A DNA stretch of 64,000 nucleotides from Arenimonas fontis. Its GTDB lineage: Bacteria; Pseudomonadota; Gammaproteobacteria; Xanthomonadales; Xanthomonadaceae. The position numbers and the translations under genes were made by a program. Under the pieces are notes generated by a model, which worked only from the letters and a program-made list of their open reading frames with translations, was not told the origin of the DNA and did not search any database. How positions within the stretch are numbered: position 1 is the first letter of the stretch; the number at the start of each line of letters is the position of its first letter. The DNA lies in NCBI RefSeq assembly GCF_008386465.1, contig NZ_VUOD01000005.1, positions 1-64,000 on the forward strand, given 5' to 3'. Positions 49,057-60,213 of the stretch are shown here, piece after piece.

Positions 49057-51429
49057 TTACTCCCGGGACTTCAGGCTTTCTACCAGATTGATGCGGTCCA
49101 CCTCGCGCCGCACCACCAGAACGGCGGTGCCGATCGCTGCGGCGATGATCAGGGTGGCGGTGCCGAAAGTGGCCGGCTGGAACACCGAGGGAAAGGTGAA
49201 CATGTCGGTTGCCATCGCCTGCATGAAGGCCATGGAAAACCAGTGCCCGGCGAACAGCCCCACCGGCAGTGCCGCCAAGGACAGCAGCACGATCTCGGCC
49301 ATCAGCACGTAGGAAACCTCCCGGCGCCCATACCCCATCACCTGCAGCGTGGCCAGGTCGCGCCGTTGCTCGGCGAGGGTGACCGAAGCGGTGGCGTATG
49401 CGACGCCGACGGCCATGAGCACCGCGAAGGCGATGAAGATGCCGGACATGGCACCGGCGCCTTCGTCGAAGATCTTCTGCATGGATGCGCGAGCCAGACC
49501 GACGTAGCTGACACCGACGATGGCCGGCGATTCCCGCACCGCATCGTTGAACGCCCGATAGCGGCTGCCATCCAGGCGCAGGTGCGCGCCGTTCACCCGC
49601 TGCGGCTCGCCGGCAGCACGGTTGAGAGCCTCCAGGCCGATGTAGGCGCTGGAGCCGATAGTCACCGGCACCACCCCGACCACCGGCAGGTCGAAACTGC
49701 GACGCTGCCCGTCCACCAGCTCCACCCGCACCCGGTCGCCCGGCTGCGCGCCCAGCTTGCCGGCCAGGCTGCGAGTGAGCAGTAGGCCATCCTCGCGCGC
49801 CGGCCAGGCGCGGCCGTCGGCATCCACCAGACGTTCCAGCATCGGCTTCTCCGGCAAGCCGATCAGAGCCTCGTCGGTGCGACGGCCGTTGGCATGGAAG
49901 ATGGCCTCGACCGCGCGCGAGGCTTCGGCGCGCTCCACCCCAGGCAGCCGCGCCAGCGCCCGGAAGGCGTCACGACCCTGGGCTTCGGCCAGGCTCAGAC
50001 TGACATCCTGGCGACGGCTCAGGCTGAAGCTGATGTCGAGAAGCCGCTGCACGCCCACCGGGAAGGACTGCGACAACACCAGCAGCACCAGGGCACAGGC
50101 GATGCCGGCGATGGTGGTGAGGGAGCGGCGCGGAAAACCGAGGATGCGACGCAACACCACCCGGGTCAGGGCATCAAAGCGACGGGTCGCCGATTCGGTC
50201 AGGCCCGGCCCGCGCCGGAAGGCCGGCGGTGGCGGCGGCGCCAGTGCCTGCGCCGGTGCCAGCGCCAGCACCCGCCGTACCGCCGACAGGCTGCCGGTCA
50301 CGGCCGCCAGCACGCCGGTGCCGGCGCCGGCCAGCGCCGCACCCAGGCCCATCTCGAAGGGCAGCGCAGGCAACTTGTAGAACTCCAGGTACAAGGTGGC
50401 CATCCATTCGCCCAGCATCTGACCGAGCACCAGGCCCAGCATGGTGCCCAGGCCCGCCAGCGCGGCCGCCAGCCCGAGATAGGCCACGGCCACTTCGCCT
50501 GGATGGAAGCCGAAGGCCTTGAGCAGGCCGATGTTGCTGCGCTCCGCTTCCACCAGGCGGGTCAGGCTGACATTGAGCAGGAAGGCCGCCACCGCCAGGA
50601 AGGCCGGCGGAATCACCAGGGCCATCGTGCGCAGCTGATCCAGTTCCTGATCGAGGAAGCGCGCCGAGGCAATACGCTCGCGCCCGCGCGGCCGCTGCGC
50701 GCCGTATCGCCCCAGCAGGGCTTCCAAGGCCGGCTCCAGCGCCTCGATGCGCAGGCCGGGTGCCAGCCGGATCACCAGGTCGTTGAAGGCACCATCCATG
50801 TCGGCAGCGCGTTCGAGCGCGCGCCTGGGCATCCACAGCACGGCGTAACGCTCGGGCTGCGGAAACAGGTCGCCGGGCGGATTGACGAACACGAACTCCG
50901 GCGAATTGGCGATGCCGACCACACGCAGGCGTTCGCGACCACCGCGGATCGTCGCCGGCAGCAAGGCGCCGACCTGCAGGCCACGGGCATCCATGAAGGC
51001 CTGGTTCACCACGACCTCGTCCCGGGCATCGGGACGCGGCCAGCGCCCGCTCACCAGCCAGGGCCGGTTGACCGGCGTGGTGAACGGGTCGTCCAGCGAC
51101 AATAGCCGGCCGGTGACCGGTTCGGTCGCCTCTGGCAGGTCCAACACCACCGGCGCGGCCGCGCGGGCGTCCACGGCCTGCACGCCCGGCAGGCGCGCCA
51201 CCGCCGCGACCAGGCGGCGCGGCGCCCGCACCAGGTTCACTTGCGCGTGCGCGAACAGCGACTCGCGGTAGTAGTCGTCGCGGGCCTTGCCAAGTGACAG
51301 GTGCATACCCAGGCTTCCGACCAGGATGCCGATGCCCAGGCCCAACAGCAGTACCACCGCGCCACCCTGGGCACGCAGGCGCCACAGGTCGCGCAACATC
51401 TTCATGCCCAGCGGGTGCAGCCGCTTCAC
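49057..51429 (-). CDS. FtsX-like ABC transporter permease (two FtsX domains)
   Basis: This 790-residue permease has the layout helix (about 22-45), large periplasmic domain, three helices (about 265-380), a second helix (about 440-460) with another periplasmic domain, and three C-terminal helices (about 655-775). It contains two FtsX domains ([32 protein letters not shown] and [35 protein letters not shown]). The architecture matches MacB/LolCE-type mechanotransmitters that move lipids, lipoproteins or peptides out of the membrane. It overlaps the ATPase stop by 4 bp (ATGA). Confidence 0.88.
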   Translation of the reverse strand: MKRLHPLGMKMLRDLWRLRAQGGAVVLLLGLGIGILVGSLGMHLSLGKARDDYYRESLFAHAQVNLVRAPRRLVAAVARLPGVQAVDARAAAPVVLDLPEATEPVTGRLLSLDDPFTTPVNRPWLVSGRWPRPDARDEVVVNQAFMDARGLQVGALLPATIRGGRERLRVVGIANSPEFVFVNPPGDLFPQPERYAVLWMPRRALERAADMDGAFNDLVIRLAPGLRIEALEPALEALLGRYGAQRPRGRERIASARFLDQELDQLRTMALVIPPAFLAVAAFLLNVSLTRLVEAERSNIGLLKAFGFHPGEVAVAYLGLAAALAGLGTMLGLVLGQMLGEWMATLYLEFYKLPALPFEMGLGAALAGAGTGVLAAVTGSLSAVRRVLALAPAQALAPPPPPAFRRGPGLTESATRRFDALTRVVLRRILGFPRRSLTTIAGIACALVLLVLSQSFPVGVQRLLDISFSLSRRQDVSLSLAEAQGRDAFRALARLPGVERAEASRAVEAIFHANGRRTDEALIGLPEKPMLERLVDADGRAWPAREDGLLLTRSLAGKLGAQPGDRVRVELVDGQRRSFDLPVVGVVPVTIGSSAYIGLEALNRAAGEPQRVNGAHLRLDGSRYRAFNDAVRESPAIVGVSYVGLARASMQKIFDEGAGAMSGIFIAFAVLMAVGVAYATASVTLAEQRRDLATLQVMGYGRREVSYVLMAEIVLLSLAALPVGLFAGHWFSMAFMQAMATDMFTFPSVFQPATFGTATLIIAAAIGTAVLVVRREVDRINLVESLKSRE

Positions 51430-52142
51430 CAGCGCAACTCCGAGGCCGGCACCCGCTGCGGGTTCTCGCTGATCTCGCGGATGAGCCCGTCGGCGAAGCG
51501 GATGACCCGGTCGCCGAGGCGGGCCATGTCGGCATTGTGGGTGACGATCATCAGGGTGGTGCCGAAGCGGGCGTTGGCATCCATCAGGGCCTCGAGCACG
51601 CGCACACCGGTTTTTAGGTCGAGGGCGCCGGTAGGTTCGTCGCAGAGCATCACCTTCGGCCGCTTGGCCAGGGCGCGGGCGATGGCTACGCGCTGCTGCT
51701 CGCCGCCGGAGAGCTGGGCGGGGAAATGGTTGGCGCGGTTCTCCAGGCCGACCAGGGCCAGCGCCTGCATCGGATCCATGGGCGAGGGCGCGATGGTGGT
51801 GACCAGCTCGACGTTCTCCCGCGCCGTCAGGCTGGGGATCAAGTTGTAGAACTGGAACACGAAGCCAATGGCGTCGCGCCGGTAGCGGGTGAGCGCGCGT
51901 GCGTCCAGCGATTCGATCCCGGTGCCCTGGAAACGCACGCTGCCGGCGGTGGCGGCATCCAGTCCCCCCAGGATGTTCAGCAGGGTGGACTTGCCGGAGC
52001 CGGATGGCCCGAGCAACACGACCACCTCGCCCTCATCCAGCCGCAGGTCTATGCCGCGCAGCGCGTGCACGGCGCTTTCGCCATCACCGTAGACGCGGGT
52101 GACACCGCGCACTTCGAACACCGGGACTCGCTGGCCGTTCAT
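51426..52142 (-). CDS. ABC transporter ATP-binding protein (LolD/MacB-like)
   Basis: This 238-residue ATPase has Walker [11 protein letters not shown]-loop [21 protein letters not shown], signature [15 protein letters not shown], Walker [14 protein letters not shown] and H-loop VTHN. The [12 protein letters not shown] sequence is typical of the MacB/LolD subfamily that drives FtsX-type permeases. It is the first gene of the operon with the permease and HlyD-type adaptor. The upstream 104 bp contain AT-rich sequence (TTGATTTCCGTCAA on the minus strand), where a promoter is plausible. Confidence 0.92.
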   Translation of the reverse strand: MNGQRVPVFEVRGVTRVYGDGESAVHALRGIDLRLDEGEVVVLLGPSGSGKSTLLNILGGLDAATAGSVRFQGTGIESLDARALTRYRRDAIGFVFQFYNLIPSLTARENVELVTTIAPSPMDPMQALALVGLENRANHFPAQLSGGEQQRVAIARALAKRPKVMLCDEPTGALDLKTGVRVLEALMDANARFGTTLMIVTHNADMARLGDRVIRFADGLIREISENPQRVPASELRW

Positions 52143-52246
52143 CCTGCGCCCTGGCCGATCCTGGCCCGTGGTTGGGATGGCCTATGGTCGCCGGGCGCAT
52201 GGTCTGCCGGCAATGGCAGCAGTTGACGGAAATCAAACGACGGCTT

Positions 52247-53389
52247 TCAACGCTGCAACCGCCAGCCGCCCGGCACGCCGCCGGGCGACAGCAGGACCTG
52301 CCAGAGCTGGTTTCGGCGGGTGCGGAAGCTGGCCATGGACACCGCCAGGTAGTAGTGCCACATGCGGCGGAAACGCTCGCCGTAGCGAGGTGCCAGCCGT
52401 GGCCAGGCGGCGTCGAAATTGCGGCGCCAAGCCTGCAGGGTCAGGTCGTAGTCGGCGCCGAAATTGTGCCAGTCCTCGATCACGAAACGACCTTCCGTCG
52501 CCCGGGCGATCTGCACAGCCGAGGGCAGCATGGAGTTGGGGAAGATGTAGCGGCCGATCCACGGGTCGGTGTGGCCGGTGCTCAGCTCGCCGCCGATGGT
52601 ATGCAGCAGGAACAGGCCGTCGGGCGCCAGCAACTGCCGCACCTTGTCGAAAAAACGGCGGTAATTGCGCCGGCCGACGTGTTCGAACATGCCTATGGAC
52701 AGCACCCGGTCGAAGCGGCCGCCCGCTTCGCGGTAGTCCTGCACGCGGATCTCCACCGGCAGACCGGCGCAGCGCTCGCGCGCGTAGGCCGCCTGCTGTT
52801 CCGAGATGGTGATGCCGACGCCTTCGACGCCATGCCGCTCCGCCGCCCGCGCCAGGGCCTCGCCGAAGCCGCAGCCGATGTCGAGCAGGCGCATGCCCGG
52901 GGCCAGGCCCAGCTTGCGGAAGCAGAGGTCGAGCTTGGCGGCCTGGGCGTCGTCGAGATTGTCTGCATCGGCCCAGTAGCCGCAGCTGTACACCATGTGC
53001 CGCCCCAGCATGGCGCGGTAGAGGTCGTTGCCGAGGTCGTAGTGACGGCGACCGACCTCGCGCGCGCGCCTCGGCGTCTGCAGGTTGAGCAGCCAGGCCC
53101 GCAACGCCAGCCAAAGATCGCCCCAGCGGCGCATGCGGCGATCGAGCCTGGCCGAGAGTATGGCGGCGAAGAAGCCGTCCAGCGATTCCGCGTCCCACCA
53201 GCCATCCATGTAGGACTCGCCAAGGGCCAGGGAGCCGCCGGCCATCACCCGGCGGAAGAAGCGCGGATCGTGCACCTGCGGATCCTGCGGCCGCTCGCCG
53301 CCGATGCGGAGCCCGGCCCCGGCCAGCAGCCCTTCGACACGACGGCGCCAGGGATCGGCGATGGCTTGCGGACGGCGGCTGGCGGACAT
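52247..53389 (-). CDS. cfa: Cyclopropane-fatty-acyl-phospholipid synthase
   Basis: This 380-residue SAM-dependent enzyme adds a methylene bridge across double bonds of membrane phospholipid acyl chains. Markers are GGSLALGESYMDGWWD, RRHYDLGNDLYRAMLGRHMVYSCGYW, SAM motif LLDIGCGFGEALARAA, VGITISEQQAAYARERC, SIGMFEHVGRRNYRRFF and HTIGG. A GAGGAG lies upstream of ATG 53389; the frame is open further upstream but without conserved sequence. It is a typical stationary-phase or stress membrane modification gene. The 168 bp upstream show TATCAT as a weak -10. Confidence 0.93.
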   Translation of the reverse strand: MSASRRPQAIADPWRRRVEGLLAGAGLRIGGERPQDPQVHDPRFFRRVMAGGSLALGESYMDGWWDAESLDGFFAAILSARLDRRMRRWGDLWLALRAWLLNLQTPRRAREVGRRHYDLGNDLYRAMLGRHMVYSCGYWADADNLDDAQAAKLDLCFRKLGLAPGMRLLDIGCGFGEALARAAERHGVEGVGITISEQQAAYARERCAGLPVEIRVQDYREAGGRFDRVLSIGMFEHVGRRNYRRFFDKVRQLLAPDGLFLLHTIGGELSTGHTDPWIGRYIFPNSMLPSAVQIARATEGRFVIEDWHNFGADYDLTLQAWRRNFDAAWPRLAPRYGERFRRMWHYYLAVSMASFRTRRNQLWQVLLSPGGVPGGWRLQR

Positions 53390-53557
53390 GCTCCGGCGCC
53401 TCCTCGACAGATCAGGAACGATGATACGCCCGCCGTCCGTGCGATGAGTCGCGATGCTTGCGGCAGCATTGCGCCTACGTGCTTCGCGCGCATGACGACG
53501 GGCAGCGCCGGGGCACCTGGCTTGCCAGCGCACGGCGTGGACGGATGATCCGGCCGC

Positions 53558-54229
53558 TCAGGGCTCGGCGTGCCGGCGCAGCAGGTTGAAATAGGACTTG
53601 TTGATCAGCTCGACGGCACGTCCCGTGCCTTCCTGACCGACCAGCTGTTCGCGCGCCACGGACAGGTCGTGCAGCAGCTCGCGGACGGCGGGATCGCGCA
53701 CCAGGCTCTGCACCCAGCCCACGACCGCGAGGCGCTCGCCCCGCTCCACCGGCCGGACGCGATGCAACTGCCCGGTCGGGTAACAGATCGCCGAACGGGC
53801 AGGCAACTTGAAGGTGCTCTCGCCGCTGCCGTACTCGAAGGCCAGTTCGCCTCCTTCGTAGGTATCGGGCTCGTTCAGGAACAGGGTGAACGATACGTCG
53901 CTACGCACGTGGTTGGGCTCGCCCATGATCGGTGCGTCCACGTGCAGCCCGTAGGCCATGCCCGGCCGGTAGCGGCTGACCAGCATCGCCGCCAGGCGCC
54001 GGGGCTGGGCCGCGCTCATGAAAGCGTCGCAGCGACCCAGCGCCTTCATCACGATGCCGGAGATCTCCCGCATCACCGGATGGTTCCACGGGATCTGCTC
54101 GTTGTTCTTGACCTTGTGCAGCCACTCGCCGGCAGTGGCCTTGCCTTCGACGAAACCGACGGCGGCCACCAGTCGCTTGACATGCGCAAGCTCGCTGGCC
54201 GTGATCAGCTCGGAAAGCGTGACGATCAT
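53558..54229 (-). CDS. Fe(II)/2-oxoglutarate-dependent PKHD-type hydroxylase (PiuC/YbiX-like)
   Basis: This 223-residue dioxygenase of the PKHD/PiuC family starts MIVTLSELITASELAHVKRLV. The iron ligands are His and Asp in YGLHVDAPIMGE and the distal His in PTGQLHRVRPVERGERL, where the Arg binds 2-oxoglutarate. The end is a conserved helix pair (LVRDPAVRELLHDLSVAREQL). PiuC genes usually accompany TonB-dependent iron receptors; none is adjacent here, so the iron link is only by family. A candidate sigma70 promoter lies at 54276-54303. Confidence 0.9.
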   Translation of the reverse strand: MIVTLSELITASELAHVKRLVAAVGFVEGKATAGEWLHKVKNNEQIPWNHPVMREISGIVMKALGRCDAFMSAAQPRRLAAMLVSRYRPGMAYGLHVDAPIMGEPNHVRSDVSFTLFLNEPDTYEGGELAFEYGSGESTFKLPARSAICYPTGQLHRVRPVERGERLAVVGWVQSLVRDPAVRELLHDLSVAREQLVGQEGTGRAVELINKSYFNLLRRHAEP

Positions 54230-54275
54230 GACAGGGCCCCCATGCCCTTGCAGTCGAGTCGGGCGGATTCGGCCC

Positions 54276-54303
54276 AGTTTAGTGGTTCACAGCCCGGGAT
54301 CAA
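54276..54303 (-). promoter_or_regulatory. Candidate sigma70 promoter for the PKHD hydroxylase
   Basis: On the minus strand TTGATC (54303-54298) and TAAACT (54281-54276) are separated by 16 bp, giving four and four to five matches to the consensus hexamers. The start codon at 54229 would follow about 40 nt from the transcription start. Confidence 0.5.
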
Positions 54304-54367
54304 TGTACGCGGACCCTCATGCCACCGGGACGCGGGGCCACACCTGCATGTGGCCGGGCGAAGGTAC

Positions 54368-54676
54368 TGGGCCCACCAGGACTCGAACCTGGAACCAAGG
54401 GATTCACGTTTCCCCGGAGGTTTCCCCCCGGCGTGGACTATCTCTTCACCCTCCGCCTGCGCGGGTGGGGTGCGGGACGCTCGAGCCTGTCATCAAGGGC
54501 ACTGAAGCCCCCAGGTAGTCTCTGCACCTTCCGGCGGTGTACCGCCGGCTTGGCTCAGGGTTGCCACCGGCCGAGCCGCTGAGGTTTCCCTGAATTCATC
54601 CCGTTCTCGTCCGCCCGTTACCGGGCGGCGACACCTTTCGATGAGTCCCCTGCTCTAACCATTGAGCTATAGGCCC
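54368..54676 (-). tRNA. ileX: tRNA-Ile(CAU) interrupted by a group I intron
   Basis: Exons 54641-54676 (36 nt) and 54368-54404 (37 nt) join to a perfect 73-nt tRNA. The acceptor stem is GGGCCTA/TGGGCCC, the D-arm GCTC/GAGC, the anticodon stem GGGGA/TCCCT with loop CTCATAA, the T-arm CCAGG-TTCGAGT-CCTGG, and the discriminator A. The anticodon is CAU. The body resembles E. coli ileX (AGCTCA, GGTTAGAGCAGG, GACTCATAATC), so this is the isoleucine tRNA read after lysidine modification by TilS, not an initiator or elongator methionine tRNA. CCA is not encoded (GTA follows). The intron sits after the third anticodon base. Confidence 0.93.
54405..54640 (-). ncRNA. Group I self-splicing intron (IC3-like) in the anticodon loop of tRNA-Ile(CAU)
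   Basis: A 236-nt intron begins CGAAAGGTG and ends in G (omega-G) before AATCCC. P1: exon CAU pairs with internal guide GUG with the usual U-G wobble at the splice site, capped by C-GAAA-G. P2 is a 7-bp hairpin with GUAA loop (54611-54628). The conserved core GGGAAACCTCAGCGGC and GGCAACCCTGAGCCAAGCC is present. P8 is CCGGCGGT/ACCGCCGG. P7 strands are AGACTA (near 54519) and ATAGTCC (near 54440). P9 ends with a GAAA loop. It closely parallels the Azoarcus tRNA-Ile(CAU) intron in insertion site and core. No homing endonuclease is encoded. Confidence 0.92.
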
Positions 54677-54698
54677 GTTGAATGCGGAATCCTAAAAC

Positions 54699-54726
54699 AA
54701 AAACGGCCGCTTGGGCGGCCGTTTTT
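54699..54726 (-). terminator. Intrinsic terminator downstream of rpoD
   Basis: A 12-bp perfect inverted repeat AAAAACGGCCGC / GCGGCCGTTTTT with a 4-nt loop. On the minus strand it gives a GC-rich hairpin followed by TTTTTGTTTT, about 55 nt after the rpoD stop. It separates rpoD from the tRNA gene and would also work for plus-strand transcription. Confidence 0.9.
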
Positions 54727-54730
54727 CTTC

Positions 54731-54770
54731 CCTCTCCCCTGCCCCCTCTCCCGCAGGGGGAGAGGGGTGG
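54731..54770. repeat. CCCCTCTCCC palindrome in the rpoD 3' region
   Basis: A perfect 10-bp inverted repeat (54743-54752 and 54758-54767) with a 5-nt loop, preceded by another CCTCTCCCC copy and followed by GTGGGTGGGG. It resembles intergenic palindromic repeats and shares CCTCTCCC/GGGAGAGG with the element found inside soeA. It lies between the rpoD stop and its terminator. Confidence 0.75.
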
Positions 54771-54780
54771 GTGGGGCGGG

Positions 54781-56637
<1,857 letters not shown>

Positions 56638-56734
56638 GTAAGGAAATCCCGCTGCTGGGAAAATGGAACCGCGCAGTATACAGGCCCCCGGAAGGTCCTG
56701 CCATGCCATTGAATGACAAAGAGTTTCCGCGCGT

Positions 56735-57172
56735 TCAGGTCTGCAACCAGAAGGTCACCGGGCCGTCATTGACCAGGCTGACCTGCATGTGGGCGCCGAA
56801 GCGCCCGGTTTCAACCGCCGGATGGCGGGCCCGGCACTCCCGGACCAAACCTTCGAAGCCGCGGCGGCCGGCCTCCGGCCCGGCCGCCGTCGCGAAGCTG
56901 GGCCGCAAGCCCTTGCGGGTATCGGCGGCCAGGGTGAACTGGCTGACCAGCAGCAGGCCGCCGCCGGTCTGGGAAAGGGACAGGTTCATGCGGCCGTCGG
57001 CGTCGGCGAACACCCGGTAGGCCAGCAGGCGCTCGGCCATGCGGCCGATGACCGCCTCGTCGTCGCCGGGCTGCACCGCCACCAGGGCCAGCAGACCGGG
57101 ACCGATGGCCCCCACCACCTCCCCGTCCACCCGGACGGCGGCCTCGGTAACGCGCTGGATCAGGGCGATCAT
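56735..57172 (-). CDS. dtd: D-aminoacyl-tRNA deacylase
   Basis: This 145-residue enzyme removes D-amino acids and glycine mischarged to tRNAs. Conserved elements are [31 protein letters not shown], the active-site [20 protein letters not shown], and the Gly-cisPro-like region [22 protein letters not shown] 57172 gives the standard length; the open frame further upstream overlaps the acyltransferase on the other strand. It is divergent from the LpxL-like gene with 69 bp between starts. Confidence 0.95.
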   Translation of the reverse strand: MIALIQRVTEAAVRVDGEVVGAIGPGLLALVAVQPGDDEAVIGRMAERLLAYRVFADADGRMNLSLSQTGGGLLLVSQFTLAADTRKGLRPSFATAAGPEAGRRGFEGLVRECRARHPAVETGRFGAHMQVSLVNDGPVTFWLQT

Positions 57173-57229
57173 GCCGGCATCCTCGCCGGCCGTCGCAACG
57201 ACGGTCAACGGCGGCTTGACGCCATCCCG

Positions 57230-57235
57230 TAAACT
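57230..57235 (+). promoter_or_regulatory. TAAACT -10-like element 6 nt before the acyltransferase ATG
   Basis: Plus strand reads TAAACT-CGGGCC-ATG at 57242. The position fits a leaderless transcript. No Shine-Dalgarno sequence lies between. Confidence 0.4.
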
Positions 57236-57241
57236 CGGGCC

Positions 57242-58153
57242 ATGTCCGCGCCCGAGTACGCCGCCCGTCTGCTGTACGTCCTGGCCTGGCTGATCGGCCG
57301 GCTGCCGCTGCGGACGCAGCAGGGCCTGGGCACGCTGCTGGCGCGCCTGGCCTACCGCAGAAACACCCGCGAGGCCAAGGTGGCGCGCCGCAACCTGGAG
57401 CTGGTGCCGGCCGCCGCCGGCGGGCGCGAGCCGGAACAGGCGGTGCGCGCCATTCTGGCCCAGACCGGGCGCAACGCCCTGGAAACCCTGCGCATCTGGA
57501 CCCGCCCGCGCCGCGACAACCTGGCCCTGGTGCGGACCGTGCACGGCGAGGCGCATCTGCAGGCAGCCCTGGCCGCCGGCCGCGGCGTGATCGTCGCCGC
57601 GCCGCACTACGGCAACTGGGAACTGCTGATCGAATTCATGGCCGCGCACGGGCCCTTCTCGCTGGTCTACCGGGTACCGGAGAGCCGCGTCGGCGACGCC
57701 TTCCTGCGCCTGGCCCGGGGCGGCGAGAACGTGCGTCTGGTGCCGGCCGAGGCCAGCGCCATGCGGCCGCTGTACAAGGCCCTGCAGGCCGGCGAGGCAG
57801 TCGGCATCACGCCCGACCAGCAGCCGAAACTCGGCAACGGCGAGTTCGCGCCGTTTTTCGGCCTGCCGGCGCTGACCCTCAGCCTGATCCCGAAGCTGGC
57901 GGCGCGCAGCGGCGCGGCGGTGCTGTTCGGCTACGCCGAGCGCCGGACCGACGGCCTGTTCGACCTGCATTTCGAACCGGCCGATCCGGCCGTGGCCGCC
58001 CCCGACCTGGCCCGCGCCACCGCCGCCTTGAACGCCGGCGTCGAGGCCATCGTCCGCCGCGATCCCAGCCAGTACCAATGGACTTACAAGCGTTACACCC
58101 TGCGTCCGCCGGGCTCCGGCGAGGCCAATCCCTATCCGCGCAGCTGCAGGTGA
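57242..58153 (+). CDS. LpxL/HtrB-family lipid A biosynthesis acyltransferase
   Basis: This 303-residue lysophospholipid acyltransferase-superfamily protein has an N-terminal membrane segment (about 8-22) and the catalytic HX4E motif (His122 to Glu127, in PHYGNWE). Further blocks are [25 protein letters not shown] and [22 protein letters not shown]. It probably transfers a secondary acyl chain to the lipid A precursor at the inner leaflet; whether it is the LpxL or LpxM type cannot be told. It is followed 4 bp later by a PH-domain gene. Confidence 0.88.
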   Translation: MSAPEYAARLLYVLAWLIGRLPLRTQQGLGTLLARLAYRRNTREAKVARRNLELVPAAAGGREPEQAVRAILAQTGRNALETLRIWTRPRRDNLALVRTVHGEAHLQAALAAGRGVIVAAPHYGNWELLIEFMAAHGPFSLVYRVPESRVGDAFLRLARGGENVRLVPAEASAMRPLYKALQAGEAVGITPDQQPKLGNGEFAPFFGLPALTLSLIPKLAARSGAAVLFGYAERRTDGLFDLHFEPADPAVAAPDLARATAALNAGVEAIVRRDPSQYQWTYKRYTLRPPGSGEANPYPRSCR

Positions 58154-58157
58154 ATCC

Positions 58158-58685
58158 ATGAGCGAAGGCGCCACGCCCCCGACCGACTACTCACCGCCGA
58201 CCCTGGAGGAGGACGCCTGGCATGCCTTGCCCGATCCGGCCGGCACGGTGGCCGCGCTCGCCGGCGCCCTGGCCGGCCTGGGCCCGGCCGTCGGCCTGGC
58301 GATACTGGCCAGCGCCTTCCTGCCCGAAGCCACGAGCGTGCGCCTGATGGTCGCGGCCCTGCTGCTGGTGTCGGTGACCGTGCTCGGCGCGCTGATCGGC
58401 CGTGCCCGCGCCCGACGGGTGCGCTGGCGCCTGGACGCGCGCGGGCTGAGCGTGCGGCGCGGGCTGTTCTGGCACAGCGAGATCCTCGTGCCGCGCAGCC
58501 GCGTGCAGCATCTGGACATCGAGCGCGGGCCACTGGAGCGGCAGTTCGGCCTGGCCACCCTTGTCGTGCACACTGCCGGCACGCGCATGCATGCCCTGCG
58601 CCAGGCCGGGTTCGCGGACGGTTACGCGATGGCCCTGCGCGACGCACTGGTACCGGAAGCACGACGGCATGATGACGCCCTCTGA
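58158..58685 (+). CDS. Bacterial PH-domain membrane protein (YdbS-like)
   Basis: This 175-residue protein has two adjacent membrane helices (about 28-52 and 58-80) followed by one bPH2 domain (about 85-165): [52 protein letters not shown]. It matches YdbS, the first half of the YdbS-YdbT pair. Functions of these proteins are not settled. Its last 17 bp overlap the following YdbT-like gene. Confidence 0.87.
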   Translation: MSEGATPPTDYSPPTLEEDAWHALPDPAGTVAALAGALAGLGPAVGLAILASAFLPEATSVRLMVAALLLVSVTVLGALIGRARARRVRWRLDARGLSVRRGLFWHSEILVPRSRVQHLDIERGPLERQFGLATLVVHTAGTRMHALRQAGFADGYAMALRDALVPEARRHDDAL

Positions 58686-60213
58686 GCCGGGATTGCCGCC
58701 GTCGGAACCACCCCGGGCCGCGCCGGCCGTATCGGGCGGCGACCGCCGCCTGCATCCGCTGTCCTGGCTGTTCGTCCTGATCCAGCAACTCAAGCAGTTC
58801 GCCTTGCCCCTGCTGGTGCTGCTGTTCACCGGCCGCGGCAATGCCTGGGAGCTCTGGGGCCTGGTCGGTGCCGGCATGCTGGTGTCGTATTCGCTGCTGA
58901 CCTACTTCACCTACCGTTTCCGCATCGAGGACGATGCCATCGTCATCCGCAGCGGCGTGATGCAGCGGACCGTGCGCAACATCCCCTTCGAGCGCATCCA
59001 CAATGTCGCCCTGCACCAGACCCTGCTGCACCGCCTGGCCGGTGTGGCCGAGGTGCGGCTGGAATCGGCCGGCGGGGTGAAACCCGAGGGCGAGATGCGG
59101 GTGCTGTCGCTGGCCGACGCCCAGATCCTGGAGGAACTGGTACGCGGCCACGTCGCCGGCACCGGCGACGACTCCGCGGGAGATCACGGGGCGACCGCGC
59201 CGCCGCGCATCCTGCTGCAACTGCCGATGGCGGAAGTGGTGCGGCTGGGCCTGATCTCCAATCGCGGCATGATCGTGGTCGCGGCCGCCTTCGGCCTTCT
59301 CGCCCAGACCGGAGAAACCTTCGGCGACCTGATGGAAGCGAGCGCGCGCCTGCTGGTCGGCTGGGCGAAGGAGCAGCACCTGGACGGCGCCGCCACGGTC
59401 ATCGGCGCAATCGGCCTGTTCGTAGCCGCCGTGCTGGCGATGCGGATACTGTCGGTGGCCCTGGCCCTGCTGCAGTTCCACGGCTTCACGCTCAGCGAGT
59501 CCGGCCGCCGGTTGAGCGCCGAACGCGGCCTGCTCACGCGCCTGCGCGCCAGCCTGCCCCGTCATCGCATCCAGGCCTGGAGCCTGCGCGAAACGCTGCT
59601 GCACCGCTGGTTCGGCCGGCAGAGCCTGCGGGTGGACTCGGCCAATCCGCAGACCGGCGGCGACGACCGCGCCCTGCGCGATCTGGCCCCGGTGGCGCCG
59701 CCCGACACTGTGAACGCGCTGATCCACCACTTGCTGCCCGGCGCCAGCTGGCCGCTTCGGCAATGGCATCGCCTGCATCCGCGCGCCTGGCGCCGGCAGT
59801 TCACCCTGCCGGCCTTGCTGACCCTGGCCGGCAGCGCCGGGCTGGCCTGGAAGGAAGGCTTGCCTGGCCTGTGGCTGCTGCTCCTGCTGCCGGTATGGCT
59901 GCTGCGCGCGCGGGTCTGGGCGCGGCATGCAGGCTACACGCTCGAGTCCGGCCTGGTGGCGGTGCGCGAGGGCTGGCTGGACCGGCGTTGGCGCTTCGCC
60001 GAGGTGCGCAAGCTGCAGGCGGTGAAGCTGAGCCGCTCGCCCCTGGACCGCTGGCAAGGCATGGCTACCCTGTGGCTGGACACCGCCGGCGCCAGCCCTT
60101 TCGACATGCCGCTGCGCATCCGCTACCTGCCGGTGAACGAGGCCCTCGCCCTGCGCGACCGGCTGGCGCCCGCCATGGAGGCTCCGGCTACTCCCGCCAG
60201 AACGCCGGCGTGA
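58669..60213 (+). CDS. Bacterial PH-domain membrane protein (YdbT-like)
   Basis: This 514-residue protein has repeated units of paired membrane helices and bPH2 domains: first YRFRIEDDAIVIRSGVMQRTVRNIPFERIHNVALHQTLLHRLAGVAEV, a second near residues 295-350 (HGFTLSESGRRLSAERGLLTRL), and a third near 425-500 (AGYTLESGLVAVREGWLDRRW). This is the YdbT architecture. It starts at ATG 58669 (or the adjacent ATG 58672) inside the previous gene, so the pair is translationally coupled. The 3' end overlaps trkH tail-to-tail by 26 bp. Confidence 0.87.
   Translation: MMTPSEPGLPPSEPPRAAPAVSGGDRRLHPLSWLFVLIQQLKQFALPLLVLLFTGRGNAWELWGLVGAGMLVSYSLLTYFTYRFRIEDDAIVIRSGVMQRTVRNIPFERIHNVALHQTLLHRLAGVAEVRLESAGGVKPEGEMRVLSLADAQILEELVRGHVAGTGDDSAGDHGATAPPRILLQLPMAEVVRLGLISNRGMIVVAAAFGLLAQTGETFGDLMEASARLLVGWAKEQHLDGAATVIGAIGLFVAAVLAMRILSVALALLQFHGFTLSESGRRLSAERGLLTRLRASLPRHRIQAWSLRETLLHRWFGRQSLRVDSANPQTGGDDRALRDLAPVAPPDTVNALIHHLLPGASWPLRQWHRLHPRAWRRQFTLPALLTLAGSAGLAWKEGLPGLWLLLLLPVWLLRARVWARHAGYTLESGLVAVREGWLDRRWRFAEVRKLQAVKLSRSPLDRWQGMATLWLDTAGASPFDMPLRIRYLPVNEALALRDRLAPAMEAPATPARTPA

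Noticed and set aside
54368-54676. tRNA-Met instead of tRNA-Ile for the CAU anticodon
   Set aside because: Body sequence (AGCTCA, GGTTAGAGCAGG, GACTCATAATC) matches the lysidine-type tRNA-Ile, and the initiator features (C-A mismatch at position 1-72, three G-C pairs of the initiator anticodon stem) are missing.
54371-54760. Short open frames across the tRNA-intron-terminator region
   Set aside because: The tRNA exons, the intron core and the terminator explain the sequence fully. The frames have no protein similarity pattern and no homing endonuclease motif (LAGLIDADG, HNH, GIY-YIG).
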